The translations under genes were made by a program, and so were the position numbers. Below, one piece after another: positions 1 to 14,179 of a DNA stretch of 64,000 nucleotides. The notes beneath the pieces are model-generated. The model worked only from the letters and a program-made list of their open reading frames with translations, was not told the DNA's origin and did no database searches. The first letter of the stretch is position 1. Each line of letters starts with the position of its first letter. Where the stretch lies: the NCBI GenBank assembly GCA_025345505.1, contig JANVCC010000011.1, positions 10,700,184 through 10,764,183 on the forward strand, given 5' to 3'. This stretch comes from Todiramphus chloris collaris (Eukaryota; Chordata; Aves; Coraciiformes; Alcedinidae).

Positions 1-1490
1 CCTAATTTGTGCACAAGTTTGGACTTAATCTTTTTCTCAGAGGATACTGGATCAGGTCAGTAGTGCCACTGATGCAAAAAAGTGTGCAAGGTTGTCATTT
101 AAGCTTGACTTCCTAAAGGTAAATGATAATTTTGTAGCTCTTATAAAAATGGACAGAGGAATCACAAATTCTACAACTGAAAGAAAATAACAATTCCTAG
201 CACGCAGATTGTGTAGCAAACAACAAAAGGAACCTATCTTAAAATAGAAGATTATCTAAATTTTTTTTCTGTTGGCTTTGTGGAGCACATGTGGTGACGC
301 CTCTTCGTGCATTTACTTGAGCAGTTCTCTAAATCAGATTCCATTTTAGGGTAGTCTTGAAGGTTATGTAAGAGCAAATTGTGACTTTATGTTTCCTACT
401 TAAAGAAAATATGTGGTATCAGGAGTAATGTTATCAGACGTTACGCAAAATCTTACACCTGTTAAAAAGTCATGCTCAGCATCATATTTAATTAGCTCTA
501 AATTCTTTTTTTTTTCATCACAAAGTCAGAGGCCTTCCAAATTAATGCAGCTATTTGAGTATTTTTACGCAAGAGCCTATTAACACTAAAGTGGTTTTTT
601 TACAAAAACATGCTATAGCTAAAGCTCATGATGGAAGTAATTTGTAATATTCAATGACCTCATTTTATTCTGTTTTGCTCACTCGAAGCTAATGCATATG
701 ATGCCATGTGAAATTCTCAGACGAGCCTGTCTGCAGGACTTACGGGAGCCATAAATGGATTAAACCTCTCACTCCCTGCTTTGGCAAGTGATCAGTTACA
801 TTTAAATAAAGGTCAGTCTGTCTTTATAAAGAACACACTGAAAGCAAGCTTAATAGCTTTCCCTACTGAGCCTAGAACATAACTATTTGAAGCATAATTA
901 GCAACGGGGTGCCAGTCATTGACTGTGCTTTTTGCTTGGTTTTATGTCTGGGGAGTTCCAGTACTCCCCATTAGCTTTACAGAGGGGGCATGGTGCTAGT
1001 AATCAAATTGACAGTCTTGACCTGGCCTCTGAAAGCAACTGTAAAACATTTGGGGGGACAATTAAGATGAATGCCAAATGCCGTACCACAACCAGGACAG
1101 TAATGTCGCTACAAATTGGACATTTGTGGTCCATGTGGTGACTCCAAATAACAACGTAGGTACGATATCTGATATGCATGAGAGCACGGACTTTGTTACT
1201 CTCAACACCAGGTGACCGCGATAAGGAAATACACCAGCTGTCCTATTATCTCTTCTTATGAGCTCTGTATTTAGAATTCTTTATAAAATACCCCCTACCT
1301 ATTCTTTTCAGCATTAACAGAATGACCAGCCCTGCCATCTGTTAAAATATAGATAGGAAATTCCTTGCAGTAAGGGTGGAGTCAGTCAGCTACAGCTGCC
1401 CCTATAGTAAAAGGTACTGGCAACAAAAGGGTTATTTTTGTCGAGTTAATTAAATATTTAGCTTACATGAGGCATTTAAGAATAAACATG

Positions 1491-1553
1491 ATCACAGAAT
1501 GGTTTGGGTTGGAAGGCACCTTAAAGAACATCTAGTTTCAAACCCCTACTGTG
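1491..1553 (-). mobile_element. CR1 LINE 3'-end fragment, antisense, in PTCHD1 intron
   Basis: The + strand reads ATCACAGAATGGTTTGGGTT followed by a GGAAGGCACCTTAAAGAACATC-type block, which is the reverse complement of the conserved CR1 3' UTR tail. Only about 60 bases remain, so this is a severely 5'-truncated or eroded copy. Confidence 0.75.
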
Positions 1554-3013
1554 TTTCCTGGCTTTCTGGTTCTTCGGAATACCTCATTTGTTTGGGGGTG
1601 TCTTGACCAATATTCATAGTCCTTATGGCAAAAGTGATAACCATCTACAGGTGAAGAGAACAGAGCTGATACAGCAAATTTAGTGCTCTGCAGACAGCCT
1701 GGAATTCTAACAGAGACCTGTAAATTACCTTGACCTGCCTGACTGGAGCGTCAGCTTCAGAAGTCCAGTGATTGCACTTCGAGTGTCATCAACAACTAAT
1801 TCAGCGCTGACTGATTTATGTAATACTATCAGGGAATAGTAGGCCAGAGAGGTAGACAGGGGACAGCAAAAACAGCAAAAGAATATGGAGAAGGAGCAAT
1901 TAAAAGGCAGCAGAGGGGTTGGGATTGGATCTATCTAATAAGTAGATAATCTGTTAAATTGGGATCTATTAAGTAAAGATGAACACGATATGAATTATTA
2001 TGAGAAAATATTACAGTCTTACATTTTAGGTGTGATACAGAGACTGTATTTTTCCATTCATCTCTGTGTAAAACATCAGCCTACTTCTATCTCAGCTACT
2101 CTCACCTGATAGCTGGTCAGTGGCTGTGTTCCTAGTTCAGGTGCACTACAAAAGAGCAAAGGTCTGTGTCCTCCAGATGCACCTTGGTTATCAATCACTA
2201 AATAGAAGCTGTAAGAGGAGAATGACCTGACAGGGATTAAGATAAAACCACATACTCTTACCAGTTTACTTGCACTTGAGGGTTAAACTCAGGACTTTAG
2301 GTCTGCAGATGTTTGTCTCTTTTCATGAATGCTATATCAATTTTAAGGGTTAATTAAGTACATTAAAAATGTAGGAACTGACAAGAAAAACAGAGCTGTA
2401 TTTGAGTTTACAAGCCCCGAGGTATATTACAGTAAGAACAATGCCCTAAGCAGTTCCATACCAGTTCTACCATTCTGCATCTTTAAAACTTATTTGTACT
2501 CTTTTTGTTTGTTTCATTTCTAGGATTTCTTTTTCCCGATGGAAAAAACTGTAGACGAAGTAAAGAAATCGGTGACTGATTTAACTGACAATTTTCAGCT
2601 TACATGAAAGTTTCGTTTTTTACAGATCTTTTACAAAGGGGCCAGCTAATGCTCTGCTTCCATCATAGGTACTTCAAGGTCGTGTTTCTTTGTTTTCACC
2701 ACAGGTCAAATCCCATCACCAGGAGAAACTAATTTCAAAACATCTTCCATCACAGGCACTCCCGAATAATGAAATGAAACAGCCAACCAGAAAAAAAATA
2801 CTTTTTCTTTAACACATCAACCCTGTGTCAGCGATGCAGAACTCTCCTCAAGATCTGGCAGTCAGGTTTGCTGGTCAGGTAGCGAATGAGCTCCTGTGGC
2901 TTCAACCTCCATAATCATTTCTCTTTTCTGCAGGACATTTACTTCAAGCACTGGTAATGGCCAGTTGTACCTCCTTTGCATCTTTTATCATGTCCACGTT
3001 ATGTTTTTCCACA

Positions 3014-4713
<1,700 letters not shown>

Positions 4714-4760
4714 CTTGTTTGTTTGTTGCTTTTTTACACTAGGTATTACTGAGAGGGGGG

Positions 4761-4800
4761 AAAAAAAAAAATAAGGGAAAAAAAAAAAAAAAAGAAAGAA
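4761..4800 (+). repeat. A-rich tract just after the PTCHD1 stop codon
   Basis: Long A runs broken by single G and T bases lie about 50 bases after the stop codon. It is simple sequence in the 3' UTR, is likely to vary in length, and could cause internal oligo-dT priming in cDNA data. Confidence 0.8.
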
Positions 4801-5458
4801 GCCAGTACTGACTAAAAATCTGGGGAGAGGAAGGGGTTTGAAGGTTTTCCTTCCTTCCACTAATCTACATCCAGGAATATTCAAAATGATGGGAGAAATT
4901 AAAAATGAATTTAAAAAAACGAGCCAGGTGATTGTACCTTGCTCAGCTCCTGTAACAGGTATCACGAGAGAATTTGCACAGGCATGCAAAGATGGGTTGA
5001 ATTTTAGACGCACGAAGTAAGATCTAATGAGAGAAGTTGGGTTCCTAAGCAGCCATCTGCATTGCCTGTACTGCAGATGAGGCAGCTATTGTGGCGAAAC
5101 CCAATCAGATTGAAAGGTCAACTGTCAAGGCTGAAGTAGCACTAAATGTTTGCGGAATGTAAAGGCTTTACAAACTTTCTGCACAGCAATAAGTCAGTGA
5201 GTCAGCTCCTGTAGGTCTTAGCCATCACATTTAATTTTTCTTCTCTCCCCTAATCTAAACATTTATGCAAGACTGTATAACAGATAGCAAACTGTACTGG
5301 GAAAGAAGGCAGTACACACAGCAACCAAATGCTTTCCAAACACTTTTATGTTATAAATCACTTTTTTTTTCTTTTCTAAAAATATCATTCTTTTAAAGTG
5401 TAAATCACCCCTTGTAACATTTTTAATCATGGTTTTATATGTTTCTTTTTCTTATAAG

Positions 5459-5484
5459 AAAAAAAAAAAAAAAAGAAAAAAAAA
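5459..5484 (+). repeat. Poly(A) tract in 3' UTR
   Basis: A nearly pure A run follows the self-complementary TTTTTCTTATAAGAAAAA at about 5447-5464. It is simple sequence and another possible site of internal priming. Confidence 0.8.
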
Positions 5485-7607
5485 TCCCAGTGACTCTGTC
5501 ACTCTAGAATATATATAATTCTATTTTATACATGTCTCGCTACTAGTTAAACATGTAATCTGCTTTACCAACTTTACTTATGTTAGCACTCTACTAACAC
5601 ATGTGAGTGGATCTAGCAGCAGGCGGAAGGTGGTGTACTGAATATTTCAGCACCAAAATCCATGACACAAACCTCAAATACTAAAATGTCATCAAGAAAG
5701 TGAATGTTAGGGCTCTTTTAGTGAGAGCCTATTTCAGGCCATTCACTGGTAATGCACACTAAGAGGATTAGTGGGTAGTTTTACATATTGTATAACTTAA
5801 TCCCTCAGTCTTCCTAGAGTACCTGTAAAGCAATAGACCTTGCAGCTATGGGCTCTTCCAAAACCCAGAAGACCGTGAGAGTTGTGTGGAACAAACTGAA
5901 GGCTGGGGCTGTGGCTTAGCAGCGGCAAGTTTAACAACATCCCCAAAGAGCCCATATCTAAGGGGCCTATTGAAAACGTCACATCTGAGGGAAGGAAAAA
6001 ACCAACCCACCTTAAAAAGATTACATTACTGAGTCTTTTTGGAGCCGTGAGTTCTAAATCAATAATTCTGTCAGCATCTGTGATGTGGAGTAATACAGAT
6101 AAAGCAGCATCTCTTTCCTCCTCCACCCCCTCCACCCTTAAGAGTGACAGGCTCATTACTGTGAGGTTTTAGCATGCTGTTGAATCCCAGTGGGAATATG
6201 TAAGCCAGTTCTGTAGGTTTTGCTGAGAGTGTCCTGACTATACATTGCCTGTGAAAACCCAGTTGCAAGAAGCTGACTGGGTGTGTCGGGTGGTCTCATG
6301 AATATATGGGCTGTTGCTTTGTGGTACAAGGCAAATGTATTGCAACCAGGCTCTTTTTTACATCTCACCCGGAAAGTAAGAGTACTTGCAAAGTTTTCAG
6401 TAGTTGGCACAGTGTTTGCCTCAATGATGGTATCTGGGGGAAGAAGGGATATGGCAGGAGCCACGGGGTTTGGACCACTGGAAGCTCTTATGGCTTGGGA
6501 GTGTGCCTGTGTTGCCCATATGGTGACTAGCAGTGGTCACAAACCCGAGGTATGCTTCATTGCACAAAACTTCCCTTTAGCATCCAGTCGCAGTGACCCT
6601 CCAAGTGAATGCCCTTTGCAGAACCCACAAATGCTGCTCGGTGGATATTAGTATTCAAGCAAAGAGATACTTCTGAAACTTCCTCCCTAGCAGAAAATAA
6701 GATAACCAGATATTTTGCCCTGAAGCAAAGTGTTACATTCTGCCTAGCGAAACAAGTCATCAGCACAACTGGCAACGTTTACTTGCCCCTGGATAAGTCC
6801 CTTCTCTGACCAGAAGGAAAGGAAGCTGTGTCCAGGAATGCACAGGCTCTTTGCTTGGACAAAAAACATTTGCTGCTGTAGCAGCTGGGAAGTTGCAACA
6901 ACTTCAGCCTTGTCAGAAATCAGGAGGACACCTTGAAGACAGCCAAACAAATTTGAGGTGAGGGGAAAAGATCTGTTTTCCCTGTTTTCTTCAGACTCAG
7001 GATTGGGGCTGGCTTTCCATCCAAAAATCATTCCTTAAATATACTTTCACTGTAGAATTTACGCAATGGTCATTATTTAATTGAAATAACAATTACTCCG
7101 TCTCCTGCCTGTTCAACAGGCAGCTGCAGTGGCTTTTAAACTTGTGAGGGCATTAGTAAATCAGCTGTGAGCTGCAGAGGAATTGCAGACCACTTCCAGC
7201 AGCAGCAGTCTGCTGGCTTGGGGGACACCTGGAACTGGGAAATGTATGAGAGATGTTGTTTGTACACTGCAGAGAGGATTTTACACCTCTGCTATCCCCT
7301 GCGAACACCAGACACAACGATGGCTACCAGAAACCTCTTCACATCTAATTGAAATGCATAGATAGAAGCTTCTTTAAAGACGCGTCCAAAGACAAGCTTG
7401 TAGGTTCACAGATCTCTCAGCACATGAGGCCTTCAGAGATCTTCAAGGAAAGTGATAAAATAGGTGATCAAGTTACTCCTCTATCTCTAAACCCAGACCC
7501 ATCAGAAAAAGGATGTGGAGGCACTCCTATGCAAAGTGCCACAGGACGTGCTTGGGTGTCCACAGAAGGCAGGGCAAGAAGTCACGCAGCCCTTGGTTTT
7601 TGAAGGA

Positions 7608-7712
7608 TATTTGCCCAGCCCATTCTTAAAAATCTTTCAAGGGCAGATTCCTCTCCTAGCAGGTCCCACCAGTGCTATGTTACCCCACTACTAACTAGTA
7701 AGTCCTGCTGGC
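7608..7712 (-). mobile_element. Old CR1/L3-like LINE fragment
   Basis: The block CAGCCCATTCTTAAAAATCT, then a 'gattcc...ccagtgct...ttac' pattern, resembles the reverse complement of the 3' part of ORF2 in ancient CR1/L3 elements. It is very diverged, without a recognisable tail, and the call comes from pattern memory rather than alignment. Confidence 0.4.
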
Positions 7713-9276
7713 TAGCTGGGACTGGAAGGAGGAAGAGGAGCCATGCCCCTCTCTACACAAGCAAGGACAGGACCGGCAGGACACAGTCTCTGAAGCATCT
7801 CCAAAACAGAGGAAACCCAAAACAGAGCTAAGAACAACTTAAATACATTTTTCACCATGTTTCACCTCAAGCCACCACTCTGCTCCCTACTTCCAGGCTT
7901 GGTGAGGTAAAGCCATGCAAATGTCCAAGGCAAACTCAGCCCAGGTCCATGAGGTTTCTGCCTGAATCCTGACGTGTCTGAGAGATGTACCAAATACTCC
8001 TCTACAGGTAGCTTGAATACCTCAACATGAACCAGAAATGGCATGTTCTCAAGGTTTCAGACTATGCTAAGCCACTTTGGCCTTCCTCCTCTTCGACTTT
8101 TTCCTCTGGAGCAATTATCATCACCAAAGTCAATTGGTCCTCATTGCGCCAATTGATTAATAGGTGCAGATTCCGTGCTCTGTTCTCAGTCCAAAACACT
8201 CCCAGTGGCTAACTGTGCATAAGATTTCACACTAACTGGTGAACCTCCATTTTGGAAGACTACCTAGGCCTAAGCAGTTTTTTGTCATACTCTTAAGTGG
8301 CTTTTTAGCCCAGGTATCACTGTGGTTTTGTTTGCAATACAGATGATCCAATTTTTGTATAAATTCAGCGAATAGAACAGAATATTGTACAGTGTCAGGC
8401 ACTGACTAAAATCCAACAGAAAAAGTTTTAGCTGAGGCTAACAAGACTGTATAGGACTGTGGCTCACTGAGCACATATATCTTCTACAAACATTAAAATT
8501 TCCATACAGTAAGGTATGGTGTACAGTATATTTTTCCAGTGGGGTAAGCATGGGGAAAAAGAACCAACCTAACGTAATTCCTAATGTTGTCTTCACACAA
8601 GCTCACTTTCAATTTACAAGTATTCTAACTGGAGGAAAAATTGAAGAGAGAAAAGTTGGTATAGCTAGAATAACTACGCTGTAGAACTGAATTGATGAAG
8701 CCAGAATTTTCTTTAAGTGAAAATGTTCTAGTTAGATTAAAATTAGAACTGTGAAGGCTGAGGAAAACCTGTCTGGCAGAGAAAAAGAGCTGCTTTTCCA
8801 AAGACAAGCAAACACACATATCATGGTCAGCTGCATGAACCTGGAGGGAAAACAGTACCAAAGCAGCCTGAGGTTACACTGAGCCACATGAGGATTCGCA
8901 TCTGCTCTCAGAAGCTTTCTGAGCCAGCACTGAACTCAGGTAAAACGTGTACTGTAAATTGAAAGGTGTACTTCTAAATGCTTTGCTCTAGGATGGCTGT
9001 CCTCCTGGTAGCCACTAAATCCCACCTTGGCCAACACCTTGTTTATTTTTATTCCAAGAGAGAACAGAGTGATGGCACAACTGGGCAGAGTTCAGGAGAG
9101 TCAGAAGAAAGACCATGACTCCTTTTAAAAACTGAGCTAGCCAGAAACAGCTCTCTAGCAAGTGGATTGCTTTGAAACTTAGCAAACTGGTGTTCCTCCT
9201 GTTCATTAACTTTGGAAGCAGATAGCACGTTCAAGGAGCTGCAGGGAAGGGAAGTAGAGGTAACAGGAGTTAGCCT

Positions 9277-9306
9277 GGGGTTCATGGGGGTGCAGGAGGG
9301 GCAGGG
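9277..9306 (+). other. Canonical G-quadruplex motif in probable 3' UTR
   Basis: Four G runs (GGGG, GGGGG, GGGG, GGG) are separated by loops of 5, 7 and 2 bases, meeting the G3+N1-7 rule. If the PTCHD1 transcript extends this far, the motif would be on the RNA sense strand. Confidence 0.55.
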
Positions 9307-10226
9307 ATGGCTCTGCTGCATGAGCACTGGGAGCACGGCAGTGCTGCTGGGTTTTGATGAACCACAGCTTGTGTGGTAAAGCGTGAGCCCCATGGGAAGG
9401 CACTTTTTGGAAGACTCTGATCATAAAGGATTATCCAGAGCCTTTTCCTCCCCTGTCTTTACAAGTGTTAAAACCCCAATCCATACAAATCGTACAATTA
9501 GCTATGCAGGGGCAAAGTATTTCTTCCATGGCTTAATCCCTACGTTTATCACCAAAAATACTTGTCACTTATTTTCTTATGAATACTCTGAAATAAGTAA
9601 GCCTTCCTGGGGCACACACAGGTCTGATGAAAAGAGGGCATGGAGGGGAGAGAGGCCCTTCCCCTCCCCAAAGATGGGCAGCATCTTACACCCATGACCA
9701 GGCACCACGTCATCACCACAGGGCACCCCCAGGGACCCCAGCCCAGTGCAGGGGAAACCTTATCCCCTCTCCCCCTCTCCCCAGTCTCAGAAGAGAACAG
9801 GGAAGGGCTTCAGCTCCAAATTATGTCAAGGATGGGCCTCCATGGAGCCCTTGTGAAACTTGGCCGCTGCCAGGAAAGCGCAACGGAAAACTTTTGGGGT
9901 TTTTTGGGAAAGACATGGCAAAAGCATCCCTGGATGGGATTCAAACATGGATTCCTGCCCGTGGCACGTAGGGTGGGGCAGAGTGGCATGCCCCAACATG
10001 CCACCACTTGCCCCATCATGGTCCTGGTACAGCTTCCTGCCTAGAGAGAAGGCATCTCAGCATCACCTGCGGCTGCCTGGAGCAGCCGCTTCTCAGGCAC
10101 GACTTAGTCCGATGTCGTTGGTGTTCTGCAAGTCATCACCCCTTTTTAATTTGTGAGAAGGAAAAAAAATTCAGCATAAACAATTCTAGGTTATTTAAGC
10201 TCCAAGAAGTCTTAATCTGTGCGTCA

Positions 10227-10356
10227 AATAAATGGCTTGCAAGATGTCAGGGGTTTTCGTTTGGGCTTTTTTTAATCTATTTTTAATATTTTTGTATTAA
10301 TTTAGGGTAAAAAATTGTATAATGAATCTCAATGTATAGCATAAGCCTAAAATAAA
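10227..10356 (+). terminator. Candidate polyadenylation signals for PTCHD1
   Basis: AATAAA occurs at 10227-10232 and again at 10351-10356 (within AAAATAAAA). The second lies at the end of a T-rich block that includes runs of T at about 10267-10291, and it is followed by a TCTCTCTCTTTG-like pyrimidine stretch that could act as a downstream element. AATAAA is common by chance in AT-rich DNA, so use of either site is inferred. Confidence 0.35.
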
Positions 10357-10374
10357 ATGGCTGTCTCTCTCTTT

Positions 10375-13300
10375 GCTTCCTGTGCTCCCAAACTGCTGTA
10401 GAAGTCCCATGCCATCACCAACTCAACAAACTGATTTACCTGGCCTAATCCAAATAATCACGCTGCGCGTCCTCTCCAGCTCTCATCAGAGAGGGGTGGT
10501 GGAGCAGTTCAGGGACACCTGCTGCAGCATGGAGCCAGCAACATCCCAAAGCTGAAGGGCACACTGCTTCTCCAGTAGCCCCTCTTGTCCTGGGCTGCAC
10601 ACTAATCAGCAGCAAGCATAGGGAAAATGTATTCTCTTCACATCTATTCTTTTCCATCTTACTGGGATGCAAGTCCTTTGGTGGGGCGGCAGAGGGAAGT
10701 TCCTAGCTAATCCAGCAGCAGAACCCCAGCTCAAGTAGGGAAACCAGCAGCCTAGGTAAAAGTCTCAAACTGATTTGATCAAACATCTAGGGTTATCTGC
10801 TCAGACAAGAATGAGACCCACCGAGATCTGGTAGGTAGACCTGAAGTATTACTAATAAACAGAATTATTAAAAGTTTTATTATCAGCACCTTAGCATCCA
10901 CAAACTTAGGAAGCCCCATCATCACTGAGAGACCCACCTTTCCCACATCCCACACCCAGGTAGACCATTTGTTACACTTCCCATTGTTTTGGGGAAGGGG
11001 AGCAGCACTTCTGTAGGCTCACCTAGATCAACTGCTTCAACAGAGAAACAAACCACCTCACCAAGGGACAAGGGTGATAGTTACAGCTGCTCTGTCTGTC
11101 ACACCTGGTTGCAGCAATGAGAATCAGTTTACTGTAAAAAGCCAGACCCAAGCCCGAGTCACTGCAGACAGTAGCAGGACAGGGCTTTTGGCCACTTTAG
11201 TTTAATGGGAAGTTTGGGTCTGCAGTTTAAAGGTGACTCCTGTCACCTGTTACTTCTCCTCGCCCTCTCCCTTCCAGTTGGTTTTTCTCACGTTGCCTTA
11301 AATTCAAGATCCACAAGCACTGTTGGCAAAAATTCTGCCTGGAACAAAAAATCAAATTACTTCCATTTTCTAATTACTAATCTAATGTAAGAGAGGCTAC
11401 ATCTAAGAATCACACAGGAACTCAAAGAGCAAAATTCCTGTACAAGGCTGGCGTGCCTCATTTGTCTACGTTAGCAAGAGCTCCTTCATTAAATTCTCCA
11501 TAGATTTAATTCACAAAAATCAGGCTTTCCAAATATGTAATCAGTGCGCTTTATTCTGAAAAGTTACCTGCATACCTTCAAAACAGAGGCATGGTAAATC
11601 TGATTTTTTATCTTGTGAAGGAATACAACTGAGCCCAACAAACATTCATGAACAGCATGTCTGAATTCCACATGCAATTCTTAACGCTGCTGCATACAGA
11701 AAAGAATATCATCATTCCAAAATGGTTCCTTATTTTATACAACTAAATTGCACACAGAAACTAGGCAGGATTATGGACTTCAAACAAGTGAAGAGTGAAC
11801 GTGTTTATATTCATCCTGTAAATATTACTTAAACATGTAAAGGTTAATGAAAATATAGAACTTGCTGAGGAGAACAGGATTTGTTTTGCTGATTTTGGTT
11901 TACTGTCAGAGAATAACAAATATTTTCCAACCACCCAGCTAGAAAGAATCAGTGAATAAGACATCTAACAGTCCATTGTCAGAAATAAAAGTCCAGTTGA
12001 AAATTTATACATATGGGAAATGTAAGAATCATGTTAAAGACCTTAGTAGCTGGGTTTCCAAGCTATATACAATAGACTATGTTGTAGATGAATACAGAAT
12101 ATTCTATTCTGATTCTCTTTGGCCGCATTCAGTCCCCTTAAATATGTTCTGTTCTGTGAGCAGGCATGCTTTTGAGCAAGATAGACACTGAAGTTCCTAG
12201 AAACTACCAAGTTGCACAGTTTTCTGGAAACAAAATTTTAAATGTATACAAACAAAATGTTGCCAGAAAACACAATTTGCAAAAAAATATGCCTTCCCAT
12301 ACTGATTATATTTCATAATAAGCAATCTGTTCACTGATGCTACAAGTAAAAATTATTTTATATTTGTCAGCTATATTCAGAAAAATGAGATGTCCCACTA
12401 ATGTATATATAGTGCATACACCCCCATATACCAATTATGTATTTTTTATACACCCAGCTCAAGATGGATTCATATAAAGAGGAGGAAAAGCCAACCCAGA
12501 GATGTAGTTGAAAGCTAGTAGGAGGAATGGTTTAGCTGTCCTGAAATTAGTAATGAGTCATCAGGGGAGGAACAACAGAGAAGTTTGTAAGGAGTTTAGG
12601 AACAAAAAAGAAAGGCAGAGCTGTTGAGAAAGGAAAATACTCAGCTTTTACTGTGTCAGGTGGATGGGAGCAAAATGATATAAAAACTTCAGTGTTGCAA
12701 AGTGAAGGAAGGTCTAACGTAGAATGAGGAGTGAGCAAAATTATATGAGAGTGTTTTAAGATTTGCAGCTGTATTGTATATTAAAGCTGTCTGATAAAAG
12801 ACAGGGTCTGTCCATGTGTGGAAAATAAAAATTCACAGCTGCCTAATTATATGAATTCAAATATAGATTCAGTACGTCATTGCTTTGGAATAAAAGATGG
12901 ATATCATTCATAATCTAATCTGGAGCCCAGAGCTGGAGTCTTCAGCATTATGTATATACAATATCATACATATACAGAAAAAGAGACCAGTAAGGTGGAT
13001 TTTGGCTCCTAACTTGCTGAAAAATGGCAAACGGATCCTTGCTCTTCTTTACTATAACCCTTACTTAGTGAAGAGCAGCTGACTTTTAATGTTTCTGAAA
13101 TAGCCATACCTTCCTGTAAAATATTTGTGCATTAGAGGGATTTTTTTTCTTTTCTTTTGAAGATGCGATCAGTTTTCTTTCTGGACAAAGTAAGCCCTCA
13201 GGCACAGTTCCTACAGCGAGAAGTGGGAAATGCCAGCTCTCTTAAGGTTATTCCCGAGTCAAGAACACCTGCAATTGAATTGCTCTCTTTTCTTTCCTCT

Positions 13301-13820
13301 CAGCATGTTTTTGCAAGCTGTTCCAGACTTGCCTATTGTCAGTTTTACCAAGCTGTATACCATACCCCTGGCTGTGAGAGAGGTGGGATTGTGCCAAGCC
13401 TCTCCTGGTGCTGGCTCCAGAGGCAATCACCACATTATAATTTCAAGGATTACTCCTGCTCATTGGGAGCCACCTCTGTTAATAGGTTGGATCTTACTGG
13501 AAGGGTGGCTGCAGCTATCACAAGAGAGCCAGCAACGTTTTGCTGCTCTGACATAAGTCTGGCATATACAAGCAACATAACGTATAGTATTAGGTCTAGA
13601 AAGGAGAAGCATTCAAAGCCCAGTGTCAGAACATCATATTGAATATAATATCACCACCTGTGTGAGTATTATACAGCAGATTTGTAATATGGAAGTTGCA
13701 GAAAAGGGGAGAGTAAAGAAAGAGACAGAAGGAATACCATTTTAAACTACTCATTAGGTGCTCTCCAAACATCTCCACCAAAGAAGAATTATTGCCTCAC
13801 AGTCAGTGGTGACACCAAGC
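10375..13820. other. Intergenic sequence, no gene seen
   Basis: Unique AT-rich DNA. A 161-codon frame at 13157-13642 overlaps a second open frame at 13230-13556 and resembles no known protein; it is treated as unproven. No clear repeat was recognised. Confidence 0.5.
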
Positions 13821-14010
13821 CTGAAGAACCTAAGTTATGGGAAAAGGTTAAAAGAATTGGGATTAGAAAGGGGAAATCTGGAGCTGAGATACATGACTTC
13901 AGAATTATGAAAAGGATTGTTAACATCAGTGAGTTCCTTTTTTTTTGCCCAGTGTGAACTTCAAAGGCCAAATTCACAGAATACAAATTGTTTGAAGTGA
14001 GAAGCAAATA
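13821..14010 (+). mobile_element. Possible ancient CR1 ORF2 3' fragment
   Basis: Segments such as GGTTAAAAGAATTGGGATTA and the later AGAATTATGAAAAGGATTG and 'aacatcagtgagttcc' line up in order with the 3' part of CR1 ORF2 (the 'gagggaactggg' and 'aaaatcatgaa(a)gg' blocks). The copy is old and gapped, and other origins are possible. Confidence 0.4.
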
Positions 14011-14179
14011 ATAAGTTTGTGGAGAACGTTATCACAGGTAGAAATGACAAATACATATTTGGAAACTGGAAAGTCAAGGGAGACAAAAAGTTGACTCGGA
14101 TGAGAAATGCCCAAATTTATTGTAGACAACTCCATAAAAACCTGCACAGAAAAAACTCCCAAATGTATTCACAGCCCTG

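Larger units (their letters stand above)
4714..10374 (+). other. PTCHD1: Probable PTCHD1 3' untranslated region
   Basis: No coding gene is seen in these 5.6 kb after the PTCHD1 stop codon. The stretch has A-rich and T-rich blocks (4761-4800, 5459-5484), an old CR1-like fragment at 7608-7712, a G-quadruplex motif at 9277-9306, and two AATAAA signals at 10227 and 10351 after a T-rich block. Long 3' UTRs are usual for neuronal genes. The true end of the transcript cannot be fixed from sequence; shorter isoforms ending earlier are possible. Confidence 0.45.

Noticed and set aside
9627..10156. Overlapping frames of 98-134 codons
   Set aside because: Three frames are open at once in a GC-richer patch, with no recognisable protein; composition explains them.
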